Of a stretch of DNA of 64,000 nucleotides, positions 18,038 to 27,247 are shown piece by piece. The notes below the pieces were generated by a model. The model saw only the letters and a list, made by a program, of their open reading frames with translations. It made no database searches and was not told the origin of the DNA. A program made the translations under genes and the position numbers. This DNA is from an uncultured Lachnospiraceae bacterium (GTDB taxonomy: Bacteria; Bacillota; Clostridia; Lachnospirales; Lachnospiraceae), in contig CACWKX010000005.1 of the NCBI GenBank assembly GCA_902761585.1, forward strand, positions 1 through 64,000, given 5' to 3'. Every line of letters begins with the position of its first letter. Within the stretch, counting starts at the first letter, position 1.

Positions 18038-19045
18038 ATGAGACCAAGGATAAAGTACTTTGATATCATTAAATTCTTTGCAGTAACCTTTGTGCTCGTG
18101 TGCCATTATTCTCGTACATTGGAAGCGTACGGGATTCAGTATTCATGGAAAATTCTTCCAGATGAATTGTTTCATGTCTATACGGGGACAGTAGGAAGTA
18201 TGCTGTTTTTCATTATCAGCGGATGTGTACTGGCTTATAACTATAAAACCGTTGATGATATGAAGAGATATTACTGGAAGCGATTCATTGGAATTTATCC
18301 AATGTTCTGGTTGTCCTTTTTTATTTTTTTCTGTTTATCCTTTTATGTGAACCGTGGTTATGATAAAAATGTGCCCGTATATAGAATAATATATTCTATT
18401 CTGGGAATAGACGGGGTTGTCACAGCATTTGTGCCTACTTTTTTCACAGTTGGAGAGTGGTTTCTTGGAGTTATCATTGTCCTCTATATCATTTACCCAT
18501 GGCTGGCTAGGGCTATTTGTAGGTTCCCAGGGTTTGTTGTTATTTCTTCGTTTCTGGCAGCAATTATTTGCGGTTACACAATCTCTGTTTATTGCCATAT
18601 CCCGATGATCACAGATTTTCTTACGGGATTATGCTTATTCGTCTATGGCATTTATTTTACTTCCAGAGAGCTTAAGGTTCGGGTGGGGATGTTCAGTTTA
18701 TCTAGTGCCATACTTCTTATCAGTGCGCTTTGGAAAATATCGCCGTCATTTTCTGTAGTTCAGAATATTTTCGTGGGAATTTGCCTATTTCATGTTCTCG
18801 TATTTCTTTTTGAGCGAATTGAATGCAGAGTCATTGATTGGCTTGGTAAAATGATAAGCCGGTATTGTTATGCAATTTTTCTGGTTCATCATCGTGTAAT
18901 GATATTAATGACGAGGCGCTTTTCTCACGAAGTCTTCGGGAGAATCGATACTGGACTTTTGTTTATCATTGAGATGGTAGCGACGCTTTTTTTATCGCGT
19001 GTTGTCTATGATGTGAATCAGAAAATGATTAAACGAAAAGGATAA
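18038..19045 (+). CDS. Acyltransferase family 3 (OafA-like) membrane protein
   Basis: The 335-aa protein has about ten membrane helices. The N-terminus KYFDIIKFFAVTFVLVCHYSR includes the Arg/His motif of acyltransferase-3 enzymes, and MLFFIISGCVLAY follows as the second family block. Such enzymes O-acetylate surface sugars, a task that may replace the dead MBOAT/AlgX cassette at 3.6-4.9 kb. ATG 18038 after GTAAGGA is preferred to GTG 18035. It begins 10 bases after the preceding gene. Confidence 0.8.
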   Translation: MRPRIKYFDIIKFFAVTFVLVCHYSRTLEAYGIQYSWKILPDELFHVYTGTVGSMLFFIISGCVLAYNYKTVDDMKRYYWKRFIGIYPMFWLSFFIFFCLSFYVNRGYDKNVPVYRIIYSILGIDGVVTAFVPTFFTVGEWFLGVIIVLYIIYPWLARAICRFPGFVVISSFLAAIICGYTISVYCHIPMITDFLTGLCLFVYGIYFTSRELKVRVGMFSLSSAILLISALWKISPSFSVVQNIFVGICLFHVLVFLFERIECRVIDWLGKMISRYCYAIFLVHHRVMILMTRRFSHEVFGRIDTGLLFIIEMVATLFLSRVVYDVNQKMIKRKG

Positions 19046-19072
19046 TCTGAATAAGGAGAGGGAGAAAGGCAA

Positions 19073-20026
19073 ATGAAGGAAAGAATGTCAATAGTTATTC
19101 CTTGCTATAATGAAGAAGAGACTGTACTACCGTGTTATAAGTCACTTTTGGGCGTGATGAATACAATCCGGGAATGTGATATAGAATTGCTTTTTGTTAA
19201 CGATGGGTCAAGGGATCAGACGCTTCAAAAGTTGAGAGAACTTGCAGAAAAAGATAGCCGGGTGCACTACCTTTCATTATCCCGAAATTTCGGAAAAGAG
19301 TCAGCGATGTTCGCTGGGTTTTGTAATGCCAGCAGTGACTATGTTGCCGTGATGGATGCCGACCTTCAGGATCCTCCAGAGATGCTTGTACAAATGTTGG
19401 ATATATTGAGAAAAGGCGAATAAGATTGTGTGGCTACCAGAAGAACAGATCGTAGAGGCGAACCTCCTGTTCGAAGCTGGTTTGCTCGAAGGTTTTATCG
19501 ACTGATCAACAAACTGACAGAAGTTGAAGTTGTAGATGGGGCAAGGGATTTCCGAATGATGAATCGGAAGATGGTGAATGCTCTTGTTGCTATGGATGAA
19601 TATAATCGTTTTTCCAAAGGGTTGTTTGGATGGGTAGGATTTCGGACGTATTGGCTCCCGTATCAAAATCGAGAGAGAATTGCTGGGGAAACAAAATGGA
19701 ATTTTCGAAAGCTGTTTAATTATGCCATTGATGGAATCATGGATTTTTCGCAGGCACCGCTAGATCTTGCGGCCTGGCTTGGAATGGTAATGACATTGAT
19801 CTCCATTGTGGCAATAATGTTTATTGTGATACGGAAGTTGGTTATTGGGGATCCGGTTGCTGGGTGGCCATCTATGGCATGCATTATTATTCTGACCAGT
19901 GGTGTACAACTATTCTGCCTTGGCATTATTGGCAAATATCTTGCAAAGGTTTATACGGAAGTAAAGCGCAGGCCACATTTTATTATTGATGAAAGTAATG
20001 TTGATCATGCAAAGTTGATTGGATAA
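19073..20026 (+). pseudogene. GtrB-like bactoprenol glycosyltransferase interrupted by a nonsense codon
   Basis: The same reading frame encodes both parts of one dolichol-phosphate-mannose-synthase/GtrB-like GT2 protein, separated by a single TAA at 19421-19423. The first part has SIVIPCYNEEETV, LFVNDGSRDQT and MDADLQDPPEM. The second has VDGARDFRMMNR, NFRKLFNYAIDG and two C-terminal membrane helices. Family members have EYDC across the break, so a Tyr codon appears to have become TAA. The second part could restart at GTG 19430 but would lack the nucleotide-sugar site. GtrB enzymes load a sugar onto undecaprenyl phosphate for side-chain transfer outside the cell. Read-through or sequencing error remain possible. 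Confidence 0.85.
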
Positions 20027-20154
20027 AATTCTGAGCAACTGTAGGGATACAAGTCAATACTATATTATATGATCATATCATAGCGATGATAAAAGAGTCC
20101 ATTCGGATCATAGTTATACTACGGGAGGTTCGACTGTAGAAGGGGAAATCTGAA

Positions 20155-21738
20155 ATGGGAAATAAAGTGATTGAAAAAAATAATACTCAGAAAACTATGC
20201 TGAAGCCAACTGTTTTCGATGACTTTTTAGCATATTGTAATCAAAAGAATATATCAATTTTATTTGCATATATACTCACTTTAATATTGTTTGGGATGTG
20301 GGCATATCATGATATTGTGACATTTGATGCAGAAGGTTTTTATTCTAGGTCAGGTGGAGAAAAGTGGTATGCCCAATGGATAGCAATAGGTAGATGGGGG
20401 TTAGTTTTCCTGAAGCATCTTCTCAATGTTGTTGTTATTAATCCATATTTTTCGGTGAGTATGATGCTTTTATGCTTTCCGCTTGCAGCAATTCTATGGG
20501 GATATGCATTGTATAGATGGAGTGGACAAGCAAAGTCCCAGTTCATTGATGCTGTCTTTACAGCAGTGTTTTTATCGCATCCGGTTTGGGCTCTACAGTT
20601 TTCATTTCGGAATCAGATGGAAATTATTTCCTTTGTATTAGTCCTAAGTGGATTTCAAATGATACTGTTTGGAGAGTGGATGAAGAAAAGAGGAGTTGTC
20701 CTGGGTATATTATTGCTTTTTCTGACAACTTTTTTATTTTCTTGTTATCAGGCATTTTTATTTTTGTATTTAGAGGGAGTAGCGATCTGGTTCTTTTTTG
20801 ATATGCAGAAAGGCTATAAGGAGAATAAAAAAAGTTATTGGATCAATTTTGTCAGAGCCATCATATTAACAATAACAGCGTATGCTTTATATTCGATTAT
20901 TACAAAAGTAGTGATACATACGATAAGTCCAGAAGAGGCAAAGGCTGGCAGTTACCTTAAAGGAATGATTCTGTGGAATGAGGGAGTTAGAGAAGGACTG
21001 CAGAGATTATTTCATTATCTGAAAATAGCCTTTTGGGGGGATGGGGTAGTATATACTGTCTTATATGGTGTCGCCGCTATGGTTTTTCTGTTTTATATAA
21101 TCTCTATTGTATTAAGCGGAAAGATATTTTTCCCAGCAGTATTAGTTTACTTTGGAATAGTTGGTTTGCCTTTTCTTCTTGAAATATTTTCAGCAGGAAT
21201 TCTTGCGAGCCGTGCACAGTTTAGCTTTGTGCTGGCGCTAGCATTTATGACAACCATAGGTCTTGAATGGGTTTTAAACACAGCTTTAAAGAAGCTTCCA
21301 AGACTAATATATCAGATAATGATTATAGTGGTAATATCAGTAATTGTTTTTCCACAGATAAACTTACAAAGTCGGTTATTATATACTGATGTTAAAGTAA
21401 TGGAAGAAGACCGCGAAAAAATGGGGCAGATTTATTATCAAGCATTACAACAGGGGGCAGCACAGGGAGATGCTTTAGTTTTTATTGGTGGATTTTCTAA
21501 TTATTATTCGGATACAGAAAAGGAACTAGAAATAATTGGATATTCTTATTTTGAATACACAGCACAGTTTAATAGTCAAAAGGCTGTTGAAGCAATGCAG
21601 GCGTATGGGTATAACGTGACTAGTCCGACTGAGGAGCAGGTGGATCAAGCAAAAGAAGAGGCAGGCTCTATGGGGACATGGCCAGGAAAGGATGGAATAC
21701 GCATTCTTCCTGGGGTGATTATTGTCAGGCTTTCCTGA
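20155..21738 (+). CDS. GtrII-like polytopic glucosyltransferase-domain protein
   Basis: This 527-aa protein has about eleven hydrophobic helices and resembles the Glucos_trans_II (GtrII) group of GT-C-type enzymes, which take a sugar from undecaprenyl phosphate and attach it to a glycan outside. The first loop TFDAEGFYSRSGGEKWY carries acidic residues where GT-C enzymes place their catalytic carboxylate. It follows the GtrB-like gene, the usual donor-loading partner, supporting a side-chain decoration module. A C-terminal soluble segment of about 100 residues follows the last helix. AAGGGGAAAT precedes ATG 20155. Confidence 0.7.
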   Translation: MGNKVIEKNNTQKTMLKPTVFDDFLAYCNQKNISILFAYILTLILFGMWAYHDIVTFDAEGFYSRSGGEKWYAQWIAIGRWGLVFLKHLLNVVVINPYFSVSMMLLCFPLAAILWGYALYRWSGQAKSQFIDAVFTAVFLSHPVWALQFSFRNQMEIISFVLVLSGFQMILFGEWMKKRGVVLGILLLFLTTFLFSCYQAFLFLYLEGVAIWFFFDMQKGYKENKKSYWINFVRAIILTITAYALYSIITKVVIHTISPEEAKAGSYLKGMILWNEGVREGLQRLFHYLKIAFWGDGVVYTVLYGVAAMVFLFYIISIVLSGKIFFPAVLVYFGIVGLPFLLEIFSAGILASRAQFSFVLALAFMTTIGLEWVLNTALKKLPRLIYQIMIIVVISVIVFPQINLQSRLLYTDVKVMEEDREKMGQIYYQALQQGAAQGDALVFIGGFSNYYSDTEKELEIIGYSYFEYTAQFNSQKAVEAMQAYGYNVTSPTEEQVDQAKEEAGSMGTWPGKDGIRILPGVIIVRLS

Positions 21739-21854
21739 GGATAGTTGAAAAAATAATGCTTGACAATAGATCCCGGTTTTCTTTGCATTTTTAGACGTTC
21801 GTGATAGACTGATAGAAAGTTATATAGAAAAAGATGATAGGTTTACAGGACGAG

Positions 21855-22565
21855 ATGAAGATGCGAGCTGGTCAAATATTGATTATCATTCCCGCCTATA
21901 ATGAGGCGGATAATATAGAACGAGTCGTGGATGATCTGGTAATGAACTACCCACAGTATGACTATGTTGTCATTAATGACGGGTCTTCAGATGATACCCG
22001 TAAAATATGTGTACAGCGAGAGTACAATCTTCTAGATTTACCGGTGAATGTTGGCCTGTCGGGTGCTATCAAAGCCGGGATGCGCTATGCTAATTACTAT
22101 GGATATGATTATGTTGTCCAGATTGATGGCGATGGGCAACATGATCCGAAGTATATCGCGGCAATGGCAGATACGATGAAGAAAATGGGATGCGATATTG
22201 TAATCGGTTCACGGTTCAAGACAGAAAAAAAACCGGGCGGTTTGCGAATGCTAGGCAGTAGGCTTATATCTGGAGCAATTTATATTACTACGGGGAAGAA
22301 AATTCAGGATGTTACAAGTGGGATGCGTTTGTTTGACAAACGTATGATAAAACGATTTGGATATGATATTCATTATAGCCCGGAACCAGACACCCTAGCT
22401 TATCTCCTCAATTGTGGGTTCCATATTGAAGAGATTCAGGTAAAGATGCGAGAACGAATGGCAGGTGACAGTATATATGGCAGCCTACTGGCGTCAGCGA
22501 GATATATGCTCCAAATGATGTTTTCAATATTTCTGTTCCAATGGGTGAGAAAGAGAAAGGAATGA
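21855..22565 (+). CDS. GT2 glycosyltransferase, DPM1/GtrB-like (soluble type)
   Basis: The 236-aa enzyme has ILIIIPAYNEADNIERVV, YVVINDGSSDDT, VQIDGDGQHDPKYI (DxD and QHDP) and DVTSGMRLFD, the pattern of dolichyl/undecaprenyl-phosphate sugar transferases. Unlike the broken gene at 19 kb it is intact, and it could supply the lipid-linked sugar for the GtrII-like protein. AGGA precedes ATG 21855; the frame also offers ATG 21834. The DUF2304 gene follows, a very common pairing for this GT type. Confidence 0.8.
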   Translation: MKMRAGQILIIIPAYNEADNIERVVDDLVMNYPQYDYVVINDGSSDDTRKICVQREYNLLDLPVNVGLSGAIKAGMRYANYYGYDYVVQIDGDGQHDPKYIAAMADTMKKMGCDIVIGSRFKTEKKPGGLRMLGSRLISGAIYITTGKKIQDVTSGMRLFDKRMIKRFGYDIHYSPEPDTLAYLLNCGFHIEEIQVKMRERMAGDSIYGSLLASARYMLQMMFSIFLFQWVRKRKE

Positions 22566-22664
22566 AAGAAGACAGAATCAGGATGTGTATTGAAATATTG
22601 GAGACTGAAAACCAGTGACCTAGAATTCCAAAAAAAAAAATGGGCATATAGGAGGAGGCAGTCG

Positions 22665-23087
22665 ATGTCCGTAGTGTTGCGAGTGATACTTTTGATCGCT
22701 GCTGTAATATCAGCATGGTGGATTCTTTTGAAGATTCGAAAATGTAAGGTGAAGATGGAAGATGCCATATTTTGGGTCTGTTTCGCTGTTATACTTCTTG
22801 TTATGGGGGTATTTCCAAACTTTACATATTGGTTAACGCGTGTACTTGGTATGCAATCCCCTGCAAATCTGATTTTCTTGATCATTATTTTTTTGCTTCT
22901 TGAGAAAGTATTTACTCTTTCAATTATTACCTCCCAGCTGGAAGACAAGGTTACAGTTTTATCTGCTGAGGTGGCGCTTCGGTCGCATGCGGATGAGCGT
23001 GTAAGCGCAGAGGAAGAAAAGCAGATCCAAGGACTTGGCTTTGAAAAAGATAAGTCCGTATCAGAGGATAGTGTGGAAGCAGAATAA
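22665..23087 (+). CDS. DUF2304 family membrane protein
   Basis: The 140-aa protein has three hydrophobic helices in its first 80 residues followed by a charged coiled-coil-like tail, the layout of DUF2304. These proteins are nearly always encoded beside a GT2 polyprenyl-phosphate sugar transferase, as here, and are thought to help it at the membrane or act like a GtrA-type partner. The function is not proven. A strong AGGAGGAGG just before ATG 22665 settles the start. Confidence 0.8.
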   Translation: MSVVLRVILLIAAVISAWWILLKIRKCKVKMEDAIFWVCFAVILLVMGVFPNFTYWLTRVLGMQSPANLIFLIIIFLLLEKVFTLSIITSQLEDKVTVLSAEVALRSHADERVSAEEEKQIQGLGFEKDKSVSEDSVEAE

Positions 23088-23115
23088 GTTCGGGATGAGA
23101 GAATAAGGGTATTGT

Positions 23116-23934
23116 ATGAATTATCAGAACAAAGAGCATACATTCGTTGTGTGCGCATATCAAGAGAGTTCGTATTTGGAGGCGTGTATTCGCTCTGTTA
23201 TGAGCCAGACAGTCCGTTCGAGGGTTGTGATTGTTACTTCGACTCCGAACCCCTATATTCAAAAAATAGCAGATCAATATCATATTCCGATTGTCGTCAA
23301 TACTGGCAAACATGGGTTGGCGGAAGACTGGAACTTTGCAGTAAAGACAGCTAATACTCCATTGGTTACAGTGGCACATCAAGATGACATATATGGGAGA
23401 CATTACGCGGAAGTTATTTTGAGAACCGCAACCAAGTGTAGCTACCCACTTATATTGTTTACTGATTATTATGAGTTGCGAGAGGGAAAGATTGTCAAAA
23501 ACAACAGATTATTAAAAGTGAAGCGCTTTATGCTCAATCCACTGCGATTTAGATTACTATGGAGGAATATTTGGATCAGACGCAGAGTTCTTTCCATGGG
23601 ATCTGCTATTTGTTGTCCTTCAGTGACAATTGTAAAGAACCATGTGCAGCTTCCAATTTTTAAGAACAACATGAAGAGTAACATCGACTGGCAGGCATGG
23701 GAGGAATTATCAAGAGAAAAGGGAGAGTTTGCCTACATTTCGCATCCGCTTATACTACACAGGATACACGGGGAGTCAACTACGTCTCAGTTATTGAAGA
23801 AAGATCAGAGAAAGGCAGAAGATTTGTACATGTATCGAAAGTTCTGGCCTGAATGGATAGCAAGAATGATCGAGTACTTTTATCAGGCAGCGGAAAAATC
23901 GAATGATATTAGTCAAGGAACCGTAGGGAAATAA
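23116..23934 (+). CDS. GT2-family glycosyltransferase
   Basis: This 272-aa protein opens with TFVVCAYQESSYLEACIRS and has VAHQDDIYG at about residues 93-101 as the DxD-type metal site. A DWQAWEELSREKG stretch is in the position of the catalytic acidic residue. It lacks membrane helices, so it acts in the cytoplasm on a lipid-linked acceptor. Sugar specificity is unknown. It sits between the DUF2304 gene and another GT2 gene. Confidence 0.75.
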   Translation: MNYQNKEHTFVVCAYQESSYLEACIRSVMSQTVRSRVVIVTSTPNPYIQKIADQYHIPIVVNTGKHGLAEDWNFAVKTANTPLVTVAHQDDIYGRHYAEVILRTATKCSYPLILFTDYYELREGKIVKNNRLLKVKRFMLNPLRFRLLWRNIWIRRRVLSMGSAICCPSVTIVKNHVQLPIFKNNMKSNIDWQAWEELSREKGEFAYISHPLILHRIHGESTTSQLLKKDQRKAEDLYMYRKFWPEWIARMIEYFYQAAEKSNDISQGTVGK

Positions 23935-23940
23935 TCAGGT

Positions 23941-24957
23941 ATGGGAAGTGACAAATATTGCGAGGGGCTGGTGAGCGTTATTATTCCAGCCTTTAATTCC
24001 GATAAATATATAACGAGATGCCTGAATTCCATTCTGAGGCAGACCTATAGAAAGTTGGAAGTAATCGTCGTGGATGATGGAAGCACGGATCAAACTGCTG
24101 AGATTGTCAGTCATTTTTTGGAGAGAGACAGTCGCGTACATCTGTTGCATCAGGAAAATAAGGGGACGTCTGCAGCACGAAACTGTGGTCTTGATAAAGC
24201 AACGGGAGAATACCTGACATTTATTGATGCAGATGATTATGTTGCTAAGGATTACATCAAGAGATTACAGAAATGTTGCGAGGATGCAGATGCAGAGATG
24301 GTAATTTGTGGGCTGTGCCTTGTAAACTTGGATGGCAAGGTTCTGAAAAAGATTGTTCCGGATTACTATAAAAGGGGAGTACATGAGGAGTGGACCTTTC
24401 GTATATCAGCAGTTTGCTCCCACTTTTATCGGAGACATATCTGGGAGGATTTTGGCATTCGATTTGCAATTGGAGAACGTGGGGAAGACATGACCATTGC
24501 ACTGTTTTTCAGCGCGGTTTGTAAAAAGATTGAGGTTCTCCCTTATGCAGGATATGCTTACGTCCAACACAATGCTTCCACAACAAAACAATTCCGAGGG
24601 CTAAGGACTTGGAATTTGCCACTTCGATCGCTGGAAGAATCTATTGTAAAAGCAGAAGAAGTTGGAGTTGTCAATGACAGACAATTTTTTGAATTGTTTG
24701 TGATGAGAATTCTTTGTACCTGTTTTTTTGATCTCGCACGCGGGGCAGATAGAGAAAAAATCCAGAATCTTGCTGTATACATAGTACGGATTGTTGAGAA
24801 GTACCTTCCCGATTACTGTAGTAATAAGAAAATGAATCTATTTTCGGGAATAGATGTTCCCATATCGCAGAAAGCTGCGGTTTCCCTGATGCGAATTCTA
24901 GTTCAAACGAGGCTGATTTATCCAATGGCTGACTTACTCAGCATATTCAGAATGTGA
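23941..24957 (+). CDS. GT2-family glycosyltransferase (EpsJ-like)
   Basis: The 338-aa enzyme has a textbook GT2 domain: VSVIIPAFNSDKYITRCLNS, VIVVDDGSTDQT, GTSAARNCGLDKATGEY and FIDADDYV (DxD near residue 101). ERGEDMTIALFF is the catalytic acidic segment. It begins 6 bases after the previous stop. It is the last gene of the AT-rich cluster; GC content rises sharply after it. Confidence 0.85.
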   Translation: MGSDKYCEGLVSVIIPAFNSDKYITRCLNSILRQTYRKLEVIVVDDGSTDQTAEIVSHFLERDSRVHLLHQENKGTSAARNCGLDKATGEYLTFIDADDYVAKDYIKRLQKCCEDADAEMVICGLCLVNLDGKVLKKIVPDYYKRGVHEEWTFRISAVCSHFYRRHIWEDFGIRFAIGERGEDMTIALFFSAVCKKIEVLPYAGYAYVQHNASTTKQFRGLRTWNLPLRSLEESIVKAEEVGVVNDRQFFELFVMRILCTCFFDLARGADREKIQNLAVYIVRIVEKYLPDYCSNKKMNLFSGIDVPISQKAAVSLMRILVQTRLIYPMADLLSIFRM

Positions 24958-25121
24958 TGTTGTTCATGCTGCTGGTAGATTATTGAAGGACTTTCTGCTT
25001 CTTGTTTTGTTTGATTTCCTCAGGGGATTTGGTCAGGTCATAGAGGCAGGATATCTGTAAAGTTGACTTAAAAAACAAACAGTTGAGCTATGATGTGTTA
25101 TGAGAAGGGGTGGATTGCTGT

Positions 25122-27215
25122 ATGAAGATACTGATGATGATCCCGGGATTTTTCATCCTGTCAGGAATAGCAGTTCTCCTGGTGCGTTTGCTAAGGGTCA
25201 GGTTTGGCGAAGGCATGTTTCTGGCGGTTTCGGTCGTGATGGCGCTCCTTTTTCTGAGTGGAAAGACCGGAACCTTTTTCTATGGACAGGCGGTTTTGCT
25301 GGTTCTGGGAATCATCGGTCTTCTCTGGAACCTGGTTGCTGAAATCAGGGGACGAGATATCGGGAGTGCATGGAATGTACCGGTATTTTGGATACTTGTG
25401 CTGGTTTTGCTCTATGGAATGGTTATGTTCTGGCATGCACCGCTTCAGCACATCGATGAATTTCATCTGTGGGGAGCAACAGTTCGGTATATGGAGAAAC
25501 AGGACCGCCTGGTTGACTGGATGGAGATCGGAATCGCAGGGCAGTTTTATGCGGCATCATTCTTCCAGCTTTTCTTCCAGAAGCTGACTGGATACAGTGA
25601 ACAAGGGATGTATGCGGCTTCCTTTCTGATGTTGTGGATCGGGCTGCTATTGCCCTGGTCTTTCAAGGGTAAGAAAGAATGGAAGTCTGTTCTTCTATAC
25701 AGTATGATTCTGTTTGTGTCGCTTTATTCGCTTTACCTGTATCCTTATAAAACATTGTACACAGATCTTCCGGCGGCAGCCTGGGCGGGCGGACTTGCAG
25801 GCTGGTGGATGAACAGGAAAGAGGAACGCAGGAAGCAGGAGACGATTGTTCTGGCGGCAGGTCTTCTTACGCTGGTATTTCTGAAGTCCTATGTGGGCGC
25901 TCTGATGGCGCTGATCGTTGCGTTGTTTTTGCTTACAGAGAGGATCATCGAAGACAAAAGATTCAGTGATAGAAGGTTTCGCGTGAAGACAGGTGCTGTG
26001 GCAGCCGCTCTTCTGTTCCTTGTCGCAGCAGGTGCAGGAGCATTTCTCCTCCTGATCTGCAAGGGCTATGTCCCTGGGATTTTCCCAGCATCTGTAAAGA
26101 AGCTGCTGAACGCGGGGGAGCCTTCTATTCAAAAGGCTGTAAGAGTGATGGGGGCGCTTGGCAATGCGTTCTTCGGGAAGAAGCTCGGCGGAGCGTCCAG
26201 ACTCGAACTTTATCCATTTATATTCATGCTGCTGTTCTTCGTCCTGCTGATTGGGCTTGGCTGGCTGACTGGGAGGATGAATGCAGCGAAAGCAAGGATC
26301 GAGTACCTCATTGCAACAGCGGTTCTGTTTCTTGTGTTCCTGGCGGCTTCCTATATCTGCCTGTTCAATTATGAGGAGGCGGTCATTGTCAGAGGCATTA
26401 AGCGGTATTTCAGCATCCTCATGATTTACGACCTGATGATTGTGCTGACGCTGTGGTTCTCCGCAGGAGAAAGCGCCACAGAGGAGAGTGGTGAGACGCT
26501 TCTTCTTTCCAGAGTGACGACGAGGCGCAGGATGGTTCAGGCTGGCGCGCTGGGACTTCTTCTGTTTTTTTCCTGGGGAATCAATGACAAGTTCCTGTCG
26601 TCTGCGACGGCATTCAATGATTATCAGATCAGCGGGAGCGAGGATATCGCGGAAGCCAATGCGGAAGTCAGGAAAGTCAGCAAGGCGGTGCAAGGCGAGA
26701 GAGTCTACTTCCTGAATCAGCACACTGATAATGAGTATCCGCAGAACATTGCGTTCTACCATCTCGGCAGGCAGTCCAGCAATTACCTGAGTGATCCGTG
26801 GCGCTTCACGGAGAATGGCTGTGAGATCCGGATTCAGGAGTATGATACGCCGAAGCTGGAGAATCTGCCGCAGATTCTTGCGGAGGGCAATTATCAGTAC
26901 ATCTGGCTGTACGCGGCGGATGAATATCTGGCGGAGAATCTGGAGACCGTATTTGCTATGAACGTCACACCGGATCAGATTTCGGACGGGCAGCTGTACA
27001 AGGTCCGGTATGAGAACGGGACGGCGGCTGGCCTTGATCTGGTGAAGCAGATGAATCAAAACGCAGTTCCCGTTTTGAGGAAGAATACGGATGGGAAAAT
27101 CAGCGCAGGGGATGAGACCGGAACAGCTGGTCAGACCGCATCAGAAAGAAGCAGGAGCAGCGGGAACGCCGGGATGGAGCCTGCCGCGGATGAGGATGTG
27201 GACGAGGCTGCGTGA
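25122..27215 (+). CDS. Large polytopic membrane protein, possible GT-C-type transferase
   Basis: This 697-aa protein has about 11-13 hydrophobic helices up to residue 490, then an outside or cytoplasmic domain of about 200 residues ending in a low-complexity tail. The loop APLQHIDEFHLWG carries acidic residues soon after the early helices, as GT-C glycosyltransferases do. I do not recognise a named family. The next gene, a CDP-glycerol-type transferase, starts at or just after its stop, linking it to wall-polymer assembly. ATG 25122 is preferred (AAGGGG 11 bases before). It is the first gene on the GC-rich side of the composition boundary. Confidence 0.6.
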   Translation: MKILMMIPGFFILSGIAVLLVRLLRVRFGEGMFLAVSVVMALLFLSGKTGTFFYGQAVLLVLGIIGLLWNLVAEIRGRDIGSAWNVPVFWILVLVLLYGMVMFWHAPLQHIDEFHLWGATVRYMEKQDRLVDWMEIGIAGQFYAASFFQLFFQKLTGYSEQGMYAASFLMLWIGLLLPWSFKGKKEWKSVLLYSMILFVSLYSLYLYPYKTLYTDLPAAAWAGGLAGWWMNRKEERRKQETIVLAAGLLTLVFLKSYVGALMALIVALFLLTERIIEDKRFSDRRFRVKTGAVAAALLFLVAAGAGAFLLLICKGYVPGIFPASVKKLLNAGEPSIQKAVRVMGALGNAFFGKKLGGASRLELYPFIFMLLFFVLLIGLGWLTGRMNAAKARIEYLIATAVLFLVFLAASYICLFNYEEAVIVRGIKRYFSILMIYDLMIVLTLWFSAGESATEESGETLLLSRVTTRRRMVQAGALGLLLFFSWGINDKFLSSATAFNDYQISGSEDIAEANAEVRKVSKAVQGERVYFLNQHTDNEYPQNIAFYHLGRQSSNYLSDPWRFTENGCEIRIQEYDTPKLENLPQILAEGNYQYIWLYAADEYLAENLETVFAMNVTPDQISDGQLYKVRYENGTAAGLDLVKQMNQNAVPVLRKNTDGKISAGDETGTAGQTASERSRSSGNAGMEPAADEDVDEAA

Positions 27216-27247
27216 TCTTGAGACGACGGACTGGAAGGGAGACACTT

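Noticed and set aside
25063..25094. TTGACT ... TATGAT promoter before the 25-kb membrane protein
   Set aside because: The spacer is 20 bases, too long for a standard sigma-A promoter; left unassigned.
25695..27059. 454-codon antisense frame inside the large membrane protein gene
   Set aside because: The plus strand has hydrophobic helices with consistent topology and coupling to the next gene; the antisense product is basic, featureless sequence.
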